DNA of 64,000 bases from CAVRAW01 sp963716135 (lineage in GTDB: Bacteria > Planctomycetota > Planctomycetia > Pirellulales > JADZDJ01): contig OY970289.1 of assembly GCA_963716135.1 (NCBI GenBank), forward strand, positions 2,914,001 to 2,978,000, given 5' to 3'. Both the position numbers and the translations under genes were made by a program. Below are positions 18,706-28,396 of this stretch, one piece after another (position 1 is the first letter of the stretch; every line of letters starts with the position of its first letter). The notes under the pieces are model-generated. The model did no database searches and was not told the DNA's origin. It saw nothing but the letters and a program-made list of their open reading frames with translations.

Positions 18706-19854
18706 GTGATTAAGCCGCGGCTGGCGATTGCGATCGCAATGGGCGCGTTGTGCCTTTCGGCTGAACGTGCGCGCGCTCAACGCGTCGAGTTTCCCTCGCC
18801 GGCGGCATCTTATGGCAGCGCGTATCAGGCGCCGCCGCCGACGTTCGATCCGTATTCGCTGCCCAGCTATTCCGGCTCCACTTCGGCGCCGGCATTGCCG
18901 CCTTCCGGCGCGCCGTACGCCACGGGACCTTATACGCCCTATGCGCCGGCGCCTGCCGCCGCTCCCTATGGCGCGGCGCCGCCGACGGGTTTGTATCCTG
19001 AAGGCGTGCCGGTTTACAACGGGCCCACGTTCGCGCCGGTCACCGACACCTGGAATCGCACCGCGCGCTTCTTGCAGGAAGTGCACGTCGATAACACCTG
19101 GCTCGCGCACGGCGGCGGAGCGAATTCGCTGGGCGTCGACACCACGAACGTCTGGGCCACATTTGCCATTCCGTTTTATTACAACGCCAATCCGCTGTTG
19201 ATTACGCCGGGCTTCCAATTGTCGTTGTGGGATGGGCCGGAATCGTTCCCGCCTTCCAACGAGCCCGATCTGCCGCCGACCACCTACGGCGCCTACATCG
19301 ACGCCGCCTGGAATCCGCAATTCAACAGTTGGCTGGGCGCCGAGCTGGAAGTCAGCCCCGGCGTCTGGACCGATTTCAATCACACCACCACCCAAAGCAT
19401 CCGGGTCTTGGGGCGCGGCCTGGGCGTGCTTACGCTCACCCCGACCGTGCAATTCAAGCTCGGCATTTGGTACATCGATCGGCTGCAGATCAAATTGTTG
19501 CCCGCCGGCGGCATTGTGTGGACCCCCGATCCCGATGCCCGATACGAAATCACTTTTCCCGCGCCGAAGCTGGCGCATCGCTGCTACACCATCGGCAATC
19601 ACAACGTCTGGGCTTACATCCGCGGCGAATACGGCGGCGGCGATTGGACCATCAACCGTCCCGGCGATCAGTTCGATTATAACGATTTGCGATTCGCCAT
19701 CGGCGTCGACGTGCTGCCTGAATCGCCCCACGGCTTGCGCGGATATCTCGAAGTGGGCTACGCCTTCGATCGCCAGTTGGTGTTCCGCGACATCAGTCCC
19801 AACAAATTCAACATGAACGATGCCGTGCTGCTGGGCGGCGGCTTGTCGTTCTAA
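18706..19854 (+). CDS. outer-membrane beta-barrel protein, paralogue A
   Basis: 382 residues. The GTG at 18706 is chosen because GAGGAG lies 7 bases upstream and the following VIKPRLAIAIAMGALCLSAERARA is a signal peptide. A Pro/Tyr/Ala-rich linker (about 30-110) precedes a C-terminal domain of alternating aromatic strands (VWATFAIPFYYN, GAYIDAAWNPQFNSWLGAELE, KLGIWYIDRLQIKLLPAGGIVWTP, WAYIRGEYGGGDW), ending VLLGGGLSF with the terminal Phe typical of BAM substrates. The shared core with the next gene marks an ancient tandem duplication. It may correspond to DUF6268; this is from memory and unverified. Confidence 0.75.
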   Translation: MIKPRLAIAIAMGALCLSAERARAQRVEFPSPAASYGSAYQAPPPTFDPYSLPSYSGSTSAPALPPSGAPYATGPYTPYAPAPAAAPYGAAPPTGLYPEGVPVYNGPTFAPVTDTWNRTARFLQEVHVDNTWLAHGGGANSLGVDTTNVWATFAIPFYYNANPLLITPGFQLSLWDGPESFPPSNEPDLPPTTYGAYIDAAWNPQFNSWLGAELEVSPGVWTDFNHTTTQSIRVLGRGLGVLTLTPTVQFKLGIWYIDRLQIKLLPAGGIVWTPDPDARYEITFPAPKLAHRCYTIGNHNVWAYIRGEYGGGDWTINRPGDQFDYNDLRFAIGVDVLPESPHGLRGYLEVGYAFDRQLVFRDISPNKFNMNDAVLLGGGLSF

Positions 19855-19872
19855 TTTCCAACACGCTCTCAC

Positions 19873-20973
19873 ATGCCAACCGCTGCACCTCGCTTTCGCT
19901 GCGCCATCGTGTCGCTCGCCGCTATGGCGGCGCTGATTGCCGGCGCGCGCAATCTTGCGGCGGATCCGACCCCCGCGCCGGCCAACGAAGTGTATCCGGC
20001 CCCCGGCACCTATGTTCCAACGGATGCCGGCGACGTTCCGCAGCCGTTGCCTCCGGTCAGCGAGTCGGCCGGGGATGAATCGGCCAATCCGTTGAAGCTG
20101 GCTTCCTATCCGCGCGATTTCACCGAGCCGCTGTTGGATCAGCCCGACAACCCCGTCTTGCTGCCCGAAGCCGCCCTGGCCGCCCGGCCGCCGCAGCGAC
20201 CGGGGTTCTTTCAACGCATCGCCGCCACCACCACCTATTTGCCGCGCTTGGGTGACGAGAACGTCGGCTTGGAAGAAACCGAAGTGTACGGCGTGTTCGG
20301 CGTGCCGTTTCCCACGCGCGACACGCCGCTATTGATCGAACCGGGCACCGATTTTTGGGTGGTCGATTCGCCGTTTGGCGCCGACTTGCCGCCGACATTG
20401 CACGACGATTATCTGGAGTTCCACTGGCTGGGCAAAATCAGCAGTCGCTGGGGCGCCGATATCGTGGTGACGCCGGGATGGCACAGCGACTATCAAAATC
20501 CAAACGGCTCGCAGGCCTTTCGTCTCGAAGGGCACGGCGTGGGGGCCTACGATTGGACCCCGAACTTCAAGCTGGCGCTGGGCGTGGCTTACTGGGACCG
20601 CCTGAACGCCAAAATCATCCCCGCCGGCGGTTTCATTTGGACGCCCAACGCCGACGTGCGACTGGAAATTATCACTCCCAAGCCGCGCATCGCTTACCGC
20701 ATCAATCGCGATCCGACCTTCGAACGCTGGGTGTACATCGCCGGCGAGTTCGGCGGCGGGGAATGGGCGATCATGCAGCCCGGCGGCGTGAACAACGTGT
20801 TGGACTACACCGATTACCGCGTGATGATGGGCATCCAACACAAAAGCCTGGTGCTGGGCCTCAACAGCGACGCCGAACTGGGCTACGTCTTCGGCCGCCA
20901 ATTGCAATACCAGGTCGGCGCCGACCAGAAGCTCCCCAGCACCCTGGAAGCCCGGCTGGGGTTGTCATACTGA
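19873..20973 (+). CDS. outer-membrane beta-barrel protein, paralogue B
   Basis: 366 residues, starting 18 bases after paralogue A and surely in the same operon. Signal peptide to about residue 30 (IVSLAAMAALIAGARNLAA). The barrel core repeats the neighbour's landmarks: YWDRLNAKIIPAGGFIWTPN against YIDRLQIKLLPAGGIVWTPD, and VYIAGEFGGGEW against AYIRGEYGGGDW. It ends in LEARLGLSY, a terminal aromatic residue. The linker region is unlike paralogue A, so the duplicates have diverged outside the barrel. Confidence 0.75.
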   Translation: MPTAAPRFRCAIVSLAAMAALIAGARNLAADPTPAPANEVYPAPGTYVPTDAGDVPQPLPPVSESAGDESANPLKLASYPRDFTEPLLDQPDNPVLLPEAALAARPPQRPGFFQRIAATTTYLPRLGDENVGLEETEVYGVFGVPFPTRDTPLLIEPGTDFWVVDSPFGADLPPTLHDDYLEFHWLGKISSRWGADIVVTPGWHSDYQNPNGSQAFRLEGHGVGAYDWTPNFKLALGVAYWDRLNAKIIPAGGFIWTPNADVRLEIITPKPRIAYRINRDPTFERWVYIAGEFGGGEWAIMQPGGVNNVLDYTDYRVMMGIQHKSLVLGLNSDAELGYVFGRQLQYQVGADQKLPSTLEARLGLSY

Positions 20974-20998
20974 CCGGAAAGAAGTTGATAATCGAGAG

Positions 20999-21092
20999 AA
21001 CACAGATGAACGCAGATGAATCAGATAAGCACAGATTGAATTAATCTGCCGAATCTGTGTTCATCCCTTTCATCTGTGTTTATCTGAGTTCC
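20999..21092. repeat. CACAGATGAA-type inverted repeat (copy 1)
   Basis: The left arm GAACACAGATGAACGCAGAT and the right arm CATCTGTGTTTATCTGAGTT are imperfect inverted repeats built from 10-12 base CACAGATGAA units. It lies between convergent genes (barrel paralogue B and sucD) and could serve as a bidirectional terminator. Copy 2 is at 29650. Confidence 0.75.
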
Positions 21093-21102
21093 CTTGACCC
21101 AG

Positions 21103-21981
21103 CTACTTCTTCCGTTTCATCGCGCGCTGGACCGCGGTGCCCATGTCGGCGGGGCTCTCGGCGATTTCAATGCCCGCGGCTTTGAGCGCCGCCAGCTTTT
21201 CGGCGGCCGTGCCTTTGCCGCCGGAAATGATCGCCCCGGCGTGCCCCATGCGTTTGCCCGGCGGCGCGGTGCGGCCGGCGATGAAGGCCGCCACGGGCTT
21301 GGTGACGTGCTGTTTCACGTAGGCTGCCGCTTCTTCTTCGGCGGTGCCGCCGATTTCTCCCATCATCAAGATTGCTTCCGTGCCCGGATCGTCTTGAAAC
21401 ATTCGCAGCAAATCGACGAACGACGTGCCGACGATCGGATCGCCGCCGAGGCCTACGCACGTCGATTGACCCAGCCCCAGATTCGTCAATTGCCACACGG
21501 CTTCATACGTGAGCGTGCCGCTGCGGCTCATCACGCCCACCTTGCCGGGCTTATGAATATAGCCGGGCATGATGCCGATCTTGCACTCGCCCGGCGTGAT
21601 CACCCCAGGGCAGTTCGGCCCGACCAACACGGATTTACTCCGCTTCACAATCGGAAAGACTTTCGCCATATCCAACACCGGCACGCCTTCTGTAATGGCG
21701 ACGACGGTTTTAATGCCCGCATCGACCGCCTCCAAAATAGCGTCGGCCGTGAACGCCGGCGGCACGAAGATCATCGTGGCATCGCAGCCGGTCTTCTCGA
21801 CCGCTTCCATCACGGTGTCGAATACCGGCAGCCCTTCCACCATCTCGCCGCTTTTGCCCGGCGTCACTCCGCCGACCATTTTGGTGCCGTATTCCTTACA
21901 GCCCTTGGTGTGGAACTGTCCCACTTTGCCGGTGATGCCTTGGCAGATGACTCGCGTATTTTTGTTGATCAGAATGCTCAT
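21103..21981 (-). CDS. sucD: succinyl-CoA synthetase alpha subunit
   Basis: 292 residues, the usual length. In the TCA cycle this subunit carries the phosphohistidine and binds CoA. The CoA-binding Rossmann start is NTRVICQGITGKVGQFHTKG; the active-site His is H247 in GHAGAIISGGKGTAAEK; VGPNCPGVITPGECKIGIMPG is a family signature. It follows sucC with a 3-base gap. Confidence 0.97.
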   Translation of the reverse strand: MSILINKNTRVICQGITGKVGQFHTKGCKEYGTKMVGGVTPGKSGEMVEGLPVFDTVMEAVEKTGCDATMIFVPPAFTADAILEAVDAGIKTVVAITEGVPVLDMAKVFPIVKRSKSVLVGPNCPGVITPGECKIGIMPGYIHKPGKVGVMSRSGTLTYEAVWQLTNLGLGQSTCVGLGGDPIVGTSFVDLLRMFQDDPGTEAILMMGEIGGTAEEEAAAYVKQHVTKPVAAFIAGRTAPPGKRMGHAGAIISGGKGTAAEKLAALKAAGIEIAESPADMGTAVQRAMKRKK

Positions 21982-21984
21982 GTT

Positions 21985-23166
21985 TTATTTTGCGGCGGCA
22001 ACCACTTTTTTCGCGGCATCGGTCAGGCCGTCGGCAGTCGTGATGTTTACGCCGCTGGAGGCGATGATTTTTCGACCCTCTTCAACTTCAGTGCCTTCCA
22101 AGCGCACAACCAGCGGTACGTTGAAGCCGACGGTTTTGTAGGCTTCGACCAGCGCGTTGGCGATTGTCGTGCAGCGCATGATGCCGCCGAAGATGTTCAC
22201 CAGCACGCCCTTCACGTGGGGATCGGAAAGCAAAATGCGAAACGCTTCGGTCACTTGCTCGGTGTTCGCCCCGCCGCCGACGTCCAGAAAATTCGCCGGC
22301 TCGCCGCCGTGCAGCTTGATCAGGTCCATCGTGCTCATCGCCAGCCCGGCGCCGTTCACGAGGCAGCCGATCGTGCCGTCGAGCTTCACATAGCTGAGGC
22401 CCGCCTTTTGCGCCCGCACTTCCGTCGGCTCTTCCTCGGCAAGATCGCGCATTTCCAAGAGTTCCGGATGGCGGAACAAAGCGTTGTCGTCGAAACTCAT
22501 CTTGGCATCGAGCGCCACCAGATCGCCCGATTTTGTGACCACCAGCGGATTTACTTCCACCAGGCTGCCGTCCTTCCACACCAGCACTCGGCACAACGAT
22601 CGCAGGAATTTTTCCGCCAGGCGAATGCTGTTTCCCTTGAGCTCCAGCTTCACCGCCATTTTGCGCACCTGGTATGGCTGCAACCCGGCCTCGGGATCGA
22701 AAGCTTCTTTGAAAATTAGGTGCGGCGTTTTCTCCGCCACCTCTTCGATATTCATGCCACCAGATTGCGACGCGATCAGCACCGGCCCGGCCGCCTGCCG
22801 ATCCACCACCACGCCCAAGTACAACTCGCGGGCAATTTCGCACCCTTCTTCCACGAGCACCTGGCGAACGACTTGCCCCTCGGGCCCGGTTTGAATCGTC
22901 ACCAGTGGCTTGCCCAACAGCGCGCTGGCGACCTTGGCAGCCTCGTCCGCCGATTTCACCAATTGCACGCCGCGCTGCTGCGAGCCTTTGATCGAGCCCT
23001 TGCCGCGCCCGCCGGCGTGAATTTGCGCCTTGACCACGGCGATCGGCCCGCCCAAATCGCGAAACGCCTTGGCCGCTTCTTCCGGCGTGCGAGCCACGAA
23101 GCCCTTGGGCACGGTGACGCCCGCTTCGCGCAAAATTGCCTTGGCCTGAAATTCGTGAATTTTCAT
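21985..23166 (-). CDS. sucC: succinyl-CoA synthetase beta subunit
   Basis: 393 residues. An ATP-grasp domain opens with MKIHEFQAKAILREAGVTVPKG and includes the glycine-rich VKAQIHAGGRGKGSIKGSQQ. The CoA-ligase end contains GAGLAMSTMDLIKLHGGEPANFLDVGG and VLVNIFGGIMRC. The ATG at 23166 gives the family N-terminus, and the longer frame upstream is not coding. First gene of a sucCD operon, divergent from scpA. Confidence 0.97.
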   Translation of the reverse strand: MKIHEFQAKAILREAGVTVPKGFVARTPEEAAKAFRDLGGPIAVVKAQIHAGGRGKGSIKGSQQRGVQLVKSADEAAKVASALLGKPLVTIQTGPEGQVVRQVLVEEGCEIARELYLGVVVDRQAAGPVLIASQSGGMNIEEVAEKTPHLIFKEAFDPEAGLQPYQVRKMAVKLELKGNSIRLAEKFLRSLCRVLVWKDGSLVEVNPLVVTKSGDLVALDAKMSFDDNALFRHPELLEMRDLAEEEPTEVRAQKAGLSYVKLDGTIGCLVNGAGLAMSTMDLIKLHGGEPANFLDVGGGANTEQVTEAFRILLSDPHVKGVLVNIFGGIMRCTTIANALVEAYKTVGFNVPLVVRLEGTEVEEGRKIIASSGVNITTADGLTDAAKKVVAAAK

Positions 23167-23303
23167 GACGCCGCCGCGATGAATTGCTAGTCGCTGGAGA
23201 GTCGAACTCTGGTAAAATCGCGGATTATACGGTCTGCGAAGCGCGGGAGCAATGAGCCGAAACCGGCAGACACCAAGCCACTCAGACACCAGACAACCAA
23301 AGC

Positions 23304-24143
23304 ATGGATTTTCGCGTCGAACTGAATATCTTCCGCGGCCCGCTGGATCTGCTCTTGTTCCTGGTGCGCAAGCACGAGGTCGAGATCATGGAAATCCCCA
23401 TCGCGCCGATCACCAAGCAATTCTTGCAATATCTGCAGGTGCTCAAGGAATTGGATGTCGACGGCGTAGGCGATTTTATCGAAATGGCCAGCACGCTGAT
23501 CGAAATCAAGTCGCGCACGGTGCTGCCTCACGGCGATGAAGCCCAGGAACCGCTGGAGGACCCGCGGCAAGATCTGGTGCGTCAATTGCTGGAATACAAG
23601 CGCTACAAAGACGCCGCCAGCATGCTTGAAGAGCGCGGCCGCCAGTGGCAGCAGCGCTATCCGCGCTTGGCCGGCGAACAGGCGACCGATCCGCTCAATC
23701 CGGCCGAAACGCCGATCCACGAGGCGGAACTGTGGGACCTGGTCAGCGCCTTCGGCCGCATTCTCAAAGAACAGGCCGCCACCAGCCCATCGAACATCCT
23801 CTACGACGACACGCCGATCCAGGTCTACATGGAGCGCATCCATGCCGACTTGAAGCGCAAAGGCCGGCTCACCATGTCCGAGTTGTTCCAAGGGTACACG
23901 AACAAATCGACGCTGGTCGGCTTGTTCCTGGCCACGCTGGAACTGGTGCGGCATCATGGCGTGCGATTGGAGCAGAACGAACTGTTCCAAGAGATCTGGA
24001 TCCTGCCCGGTGACGCCGCCGCTAAGGCCCCCGAATTCTCCGCGGCCGACAACTACCAGCCCGCCGCATCGCCGCCGCAGGCCGCCGAAACGCAAGCCAA
24101 GGGCGGCAAAGCGCGCTCTCGCCGCCAGCGTAAAACCCCGTAG
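23304..24143 (+). CDS. scpA: segregation and condensation protein A
   Basis: 279 residues. Kleisin of the Smc-ScpAB complex that organises the chromosome. The N-terminal signature VELNIFRGPLDLLLFLVRKHEVEIMEIPIAPI binds the Smc neck; GDFIEMASTLIEIKSRTVLP follows; the C-terminal winged helix is around MSELFQGYTNKSTLVGLFLATLELVRHHGV. A Pro/Ala/basic tail of about 40 residues is added. scpB is not adjacent, which is uncommon. Confidence 0.95.
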   Translation: MDFRVELNIFRGPLDLLLFLVRKHEVEIMEIPIAPITKQFLQYLQVLKELDVDGVGDFIEMASTLIEIKSRTVLPHGDEAQEPLEDPRQDLVRQLLEYKRYKDAASMLEERGRQWQQRYPRLAGEQATDPLNPAETPIHEAELWDLVSAFGRILKEQAATSPSNILYDDTPIQVYMERIHADLKRKGRLTMSELFQGYTNKSTLVGLFLATLELVRHHGVRLEQNELFQEIWILPGDAAAKAPEFSAADNYQPAASPPQAAETQAKGGKARSRRQRKTP

Positions 24144-24350
24144 CGCCCCGCGATATCCGGACGTAATGGACAGGCCGGTTGTAGGGCTCGTATCATTCGG
24201 TCGCCGGCGCGGCATCTCCTGCCGACGATCCGGCCGCCGCTGCGGTGCTAATCTTCAGTTGTCCCACTGCAAATGCTTGGCACCAAGCAAGATGCGCGGC
24301 CCTTTCTCGCCTCTCGCTTGCCTCCTAAGATACATGGGTGAGCCCGGGCG

Positions 24351-26630
24351 ATGAGTATCCAGGAAGCGACATCCGTGTACGAACAAACTTTTCCTCCCGA
24401 ACTGTTCATCAACCGCGAGCTTAGTTGGCTGGACTTTAATGCCCGCGTGCTGGAGGAAGCAGAGGACGAGCGCACGCCGCTGTTGGAACGGCTTAAATTC
24501 CTGGCCATCTTCAGTTCCAACCTCGACGAATTCTTCATGGTCCGCGTTGCCGGCTTGCGCGAGCAGGCCTTCGGCGACGGCGCACCCCAGGACTACAGCC
24601 CCGACGGCCTGCGGGCCATCGCCCAACTGCAAAAGATCACCAAGCGCACGCAGGAGTTGGTGGCACGACAATATCGCTGCTGGAACGAATCGGTCCGCCC
24701 GGCCCTGTCGCGCGAAGGCATCCGCCTGTTGTCGATCGACGAGTTGACGCCCGACCATCAACCGGCGCTGGATCGTTTCTTCCGCGAACGGGCTCTGCCG
24801 ATTCTCACCCCAATGGCGATCGATCCGGCCCACCCCAGCCCGCGCTACCACAACCGCGGCTTGTATCTGGCAGCCATGCTGGAACGTCGCCGCGGCTTGG
24901 GGCCCAAGCAACTGTTCGCCGTCGTGCAAGTTCCCCAAGTTTTGCCGCGGCTGGTGCCGCTGGGCAGCGGCGACGATCATCAATTCATTCTGCTGGAAGA
25001 CCTGGTATCCGCCCGCCTGCCGGAGTTGTTCGGCGGCTTCGACGTCCTTTCGTGGACCACATTCCGCATCACGCGCGACAGCGACATCGACCTACTGGAG
25101 CAAGAATCCGACGACATGTTGCGGCTGATCGAAGATCGCCTCAAAACTCGTCAGCGCGGCGAAGCCCTGCGGCTGGAAGTCTCGGCGCGCGGCAGCGAAG
25201 AACTGCTGCGGCTGATCATCGACGAAGAAGCGATCCGCGACAACCAACCCGAAGGCTATAGCGAGGTGTATCGCATCCCCGGCCCGCTGGATCAAACCGC
25301 GATGATGGAGCTGGTGAAGCTGCCGAACCTGGAGCAACTCCGCGATCCTCCCTTCTCGCCGCAAATGCCGCGCGGCCTGCGCCGCCGCGACGACCTGTTT
25401 GCCACCATCGCCAAGCGCGACATTCTGATCCACCATCCGTACGAAACTTTCGACACCGTGGTCGATTTCGTCACCAAGGCAGCCAACGATCCCAAGGTGT
25501 TGGCCATCAAGCAAACGCTCTACCGCACCAGCGGCGATTCGCCGATCACCCGGGCACTGATCCAAGCGGCCGACAACGGCAAGCACGTCACTGCGCTGGT
25601 GGAACTAAAGGCCCGGTTCGACGAGGCAAACAACGTCTCCTGGGCCCGCCAACTGGAACGGGCCGGCGTGCACGTCGTATTCGGCTTTTTGGATTGGAAA
25701 ACGCACTGCAAACTTTCGTTGGTGGTGCGCCAGGAAGGCAACTCGCTCAAACGCTACGTCCACCTGGGCACCGGCAACTACAACCAGATCACCGCGCTGC
25801 AATACACCGACCTCGGCTTGTTCACGGCCGACGAGGATATCGCCACCGACGCCTCGGCCTTGTTCAACCTGCTCACGGGTTATTCACAGGGCCATCAGTG
25901 GCGCAAGCTCGTTGTGGCCCCCACCGATTTGCATCGCCGCACGCTGCAATTGATCGACGAGCAAATTCAGCGCGCCACCGAAGGCAAGCCGTCGCGGATT
26001 TTCGCCAAGCTGAACGCCATCGTCGATCACCGCATCATCGAAGCGCTCTACCGCGCCAGCCAGGCCGGAGTGCCCATCGACATTGTCGATCGCAGCATTT
26101 GCTGCCTCCGACCGGGCGTGCAAGGCACTTCGGAGAATATCCACGTGCGGAGCATCGTCGATCGATTTTTGGAGCACAGCCGCATCTACGTGTTCGGTCC
26201 GGATTCCGACTGCAAGGTGTTTTTGTCCAGCGCCGACTGGATGCCGCGCAACTTCTATCGACGCGTGGAAGTGATGTTCCCCATCGAGCAGGCCGATTTG
26301 CGCGACCGCATCCTGCGCGAGATTGTGCCGGCGTATCTGAAGGACAATGTGAAGGCTCGGGAACTCCAATCCGACAGCACCTATGTTCGCCCGCCGATTG
26401 CCGAAGGCGAGGCGCCCTTCCGCGTGCAGGAGCGATTATTGGCGTTGCACCCTGCCGTCACGGCCGCGGCCGGCGACGTGCGGCATGCGCCGGCGGTCGA
26501 CTTGCAATTGGCCGCCGCCAGCGGCGATGGCAGCGCGGCAGCGGTCGAAGGCAACGGCGCAGAATCGATCGCGATGGAAGGCAACGGCGCGCCCCAAGCG
26601 GAGCAGGCCACGCCGACCAAGCCTGCGTAG
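24351..26630 (+). CDS. ppk1: polyphosphate kinase 1
   Basis: 759 residues; makes and degrades inorganic polyphosphate from ATP. N-domain: ELFINRELSWLDFNARVLEEA and SSNLDEFFMVRVAGLREQ. Catalytic core: IHHPYETFDTVVDFVTKAANDPKVLAIKQTLYRTSG, the autophosphorylated His is H452 in LDWKTHCKLSLVVR, then YVHLGTGNYN and FLSSADWMPRNFYRRVE. The C-terminal 60 residues are an Ala/Gly-rich extension beyond the normal family end near LLALHPAV. The frame is unbroken. Confidence 0.97.
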   Translation: MSIQEATSVYEQTFPPELFINRELSWLDFNARVLEEAEDERTPLLERLKFLAIFSSNLDEFFMVRVAGLREQAFGDGAPQDYSPDGLRAIAQLQKITKRTQELVARQYRCWNESVRPALSREGIRLLSIDELTPDHQPALDRFFRERALPILTPMAIDPAHPSPRYHNRGLYLAAMLERRRGLGPKQLFAVVQVPQVLPRLVPLGSGDDHQFILLEDLVSARLPELFGGFDVLSWTTFRITRDSDIDLLEQESDDMLRLIEDRLKTRQRGEALRLEVSARGSEELLRLIIDEEAIRDNQPEGYSEVYRIPGPLDQTAMMELVKLPNLEQLRDPPFSPQMPRGLRRRDDLFATIAKRDILIHHPYETFDTVVDFVTKAANDPKVLAIKQTLYRTSGDSPITRALIQAADNGKHVTALVELKARFDEANNVSWARQLERAGVHVVFGFLDWKTHCKLSLVVRQEGNSLKRYVHLGTGNYNQITALQYTDLGLFTADEDIATDASALFNLLTGYSQGHQWRKLVVAPTDLHRRTLQLIDEQIQRATEGKPSRIFAKLNAIVDHRIIEALYRASQAGVPIDIVDRSICCLRPGVQGTSENIHVRSIVDRFLEHSRIYVFGPDSDCKVFLSSADWMPRNFYRRVEVMFPIEQADLRDRILREIVPAYLKDNVKARELQSDSTYVRPPIAEGEAPFRVQERLLALHPAVTAAAGDVRHAPAVDLQLAAASGDGSAAAVEGNGAESIAMEGNGAPQAEQATPTKPA

Positions 26631-26640
26631 AATCTTCGCC

Positions 26641-28259
26641 TCAATCGGCGTTGGCCTTCTCGAGCAGTCCTTGCCAATAAGTCCGCGCTTGATCGAGATA
26701 TCGGCGCGCGGATTGCGCGGCGGGTGAATTGTCGGACTTGGCGCCATCGGTAATCTCGGCCGCGCGTTTGTTCGTCCAATCAAGAAAGAACTGCGCACTA
26801 GTACGGCTGATGCGCGGCCGATCGCCGATTTCCACGTAATAAGCCCCGGTCGACGCGTAGCGATACGTCTGCGAATTCTCCGTCACCGCGCGCACCAGGA
26901 ACCAGCCGCTCGCGTCGAACTTTAGCGGCGGCAGCTTCCCGCCGGACGATTTGAAATCGTCGAGGTTCACTTCGAATTCGCTGCGGCCATTTTTCACCAC
27001 TTCCAAATAGCGGATCTTTTCGCGCGTCGACAGCGTCAGCCCCACAAGCAATTCAATGGCCTGCCCGGCATCCGCCTTGAACACGTGCCCCGGCAGTTCG
27101 TCATTCACGTTGGGCCGAATCAACGGGCCGTTGGTGATCATCACCCGCCCGCCGCGCAAAGCCTCCCACCAGTTGTCCCAGGTCAGTTCGGTTTTCACCG
27201 CGGCGCCCGAATCGCTTTTCTCCGGTACGGCGCGCGGTTCCAGATGCACATACACCCGGTTGTAGCCGACGGGATTGTTGTTCGCGCCGCGCCGCTGCCG
27301 GCGGTGACGGGGATGCGCAGTCCGCAATTCAAGAGATGGTAGTAAATCTCCTGCGACCACCGGCCGTTGCCTTGTGGATTTGGATACGAATTTATGTCGC
27401 GAGGCCAGCCGCCCGCCTCATTCGCAACTGCTCCACCGCGCAGCAAATGGCGATTCGCCAGTTGCACGGAATCGATGTGCCCTGCCGCAATCCATATTGG
27501 CAGGTCGCGCGCAAAAAACGCGCCGGCGTCCACCCACACACGCTGCTCCTGCCGCGCTTGTTCCACCACCGGCAGCCAAGGCAGGCTCCCCAGCGCCGCG
27601 GCCGAGGCGTCGGGCAATTCCAGCGGCTTGTCCAGTCGAAACAGCCGCAGCGTGTTGCCCGGCGACGTCAGCTCGCCTCCCAACAGGCTTTCAAAATAAT
27701 TGCCGTCGAACTGCGAGATCGCTTCGTTGGGCAGCGGCTGTTTCGCCCACGGATTCCTGGTGTTGCTCCACGTCACCAGCGGCACCACGTGCACGTCGTC
27801 GGCCTGCATCAGCAATTTCAGATCTTTCTCCGGCCGCAATACGTCCAGATCGCCGCTGTACCAGCCTTCCTCCGTCATGTCGCAAAACCGTTTCAGCGGC
27901 ACTTCCTTCCTGTCGTCGGCAAAATTCTGGATTTCGAAATGCCCATTCATCACCTTGTATTCCAGCCCGCGCTCCATCTGAAATTCGTAGGCGCCGGCAG
28001 GCAAGTCCAACCTGATCTTGTCGTAAAACACCAGCGAATCGCCGTCGACGACCGCCCCTTGCAGCTTGGCCGGCTTGACCGATTTACCTTGCGAGTTTTT
28101 CAGATACATGCGCACCGCCAGCGGCTTGCCGGTGTCGGCATCGACCGCGCTAATCTCCAACCGTCCACCGGCACGCAGCGAAGCCGGCGCGGCGGTCGCA
28201 ATCAGCGCTATCAGAATCGCCAGGCGAAATTTCATGGATCGATTAGGCAAAAGGGACAT
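26641..28259 (-). CDS. exported CehA/McbA-like metallohydrolase homologue with altered metal motif
   Basis: About 538 residues after repair. AAGGAG 4 bases before the ATG at 28259 fixes the start; MKFRLAILIALIATAAPASLRAGG is the signal peptide. An N-terminal beta domain (EISAVDADTGKPLAVRMYLKN) precedes a PHP-like region beginning EEGWYSGDLDVLRPEKDLKLLMQADDVHVVPL. Homologues of this type normally have GDLHVH, so both metal His of HxH appear replaced (Asp and Leu). A one-base loss near 27289 breaks the frame after PVTAGSG; the other frame continues ANNNPVGYNRVYVHLE and ends ARTYWQGLLEKANAD. Family assignment is from motif memory. Confidence 0.7.
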
Positions 28260-28396
28260 CGCACTCCTTCCAAGCCTAGCACGCCTGGGGTTGTAGCGAA
28301 TTTGCCGTCCTTGATGCCCGCCGCCGGGGCGACCTAGAATAGTTGAGACCTCCGTCGCCCGTCGCTTCCAGGCCTTCCAATTTGCAATAGTGCGCA

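Noticed and set aside
18682..20214. 510-codon open frame on the minus strand
   Set aside because: It is antisense to the two outer-membrane barrel genes, is Arg/Gly/Gln-rich with no domain, and arises from the GC-rich third-position bias of the real genes.
21094..22719. 541-codon open frame on the plus strand
   Set aside because: Antisense shadow of sucD and sucC, both of which have complete family motifs; the shadow is His/Arg-rich without any recognisable domain.
23187..24215. 342-codon minus-strand frame
   Set aside because: Shadow of scpA, whose kleisin motifs are clear; would also overlap the sucC promoter region.
24144..24350. sigma-54-like TGGCAC (24279) before ppk1
   Set aside because: The sequence after TGGCAC does not place GC ten bases after GG, so the -12 element is missing.
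27336..28337. 333-codon plus-strand frame
   Set aside because: Antisense to the CehA-like gene; low-complexity Arg/His/Gln composition.
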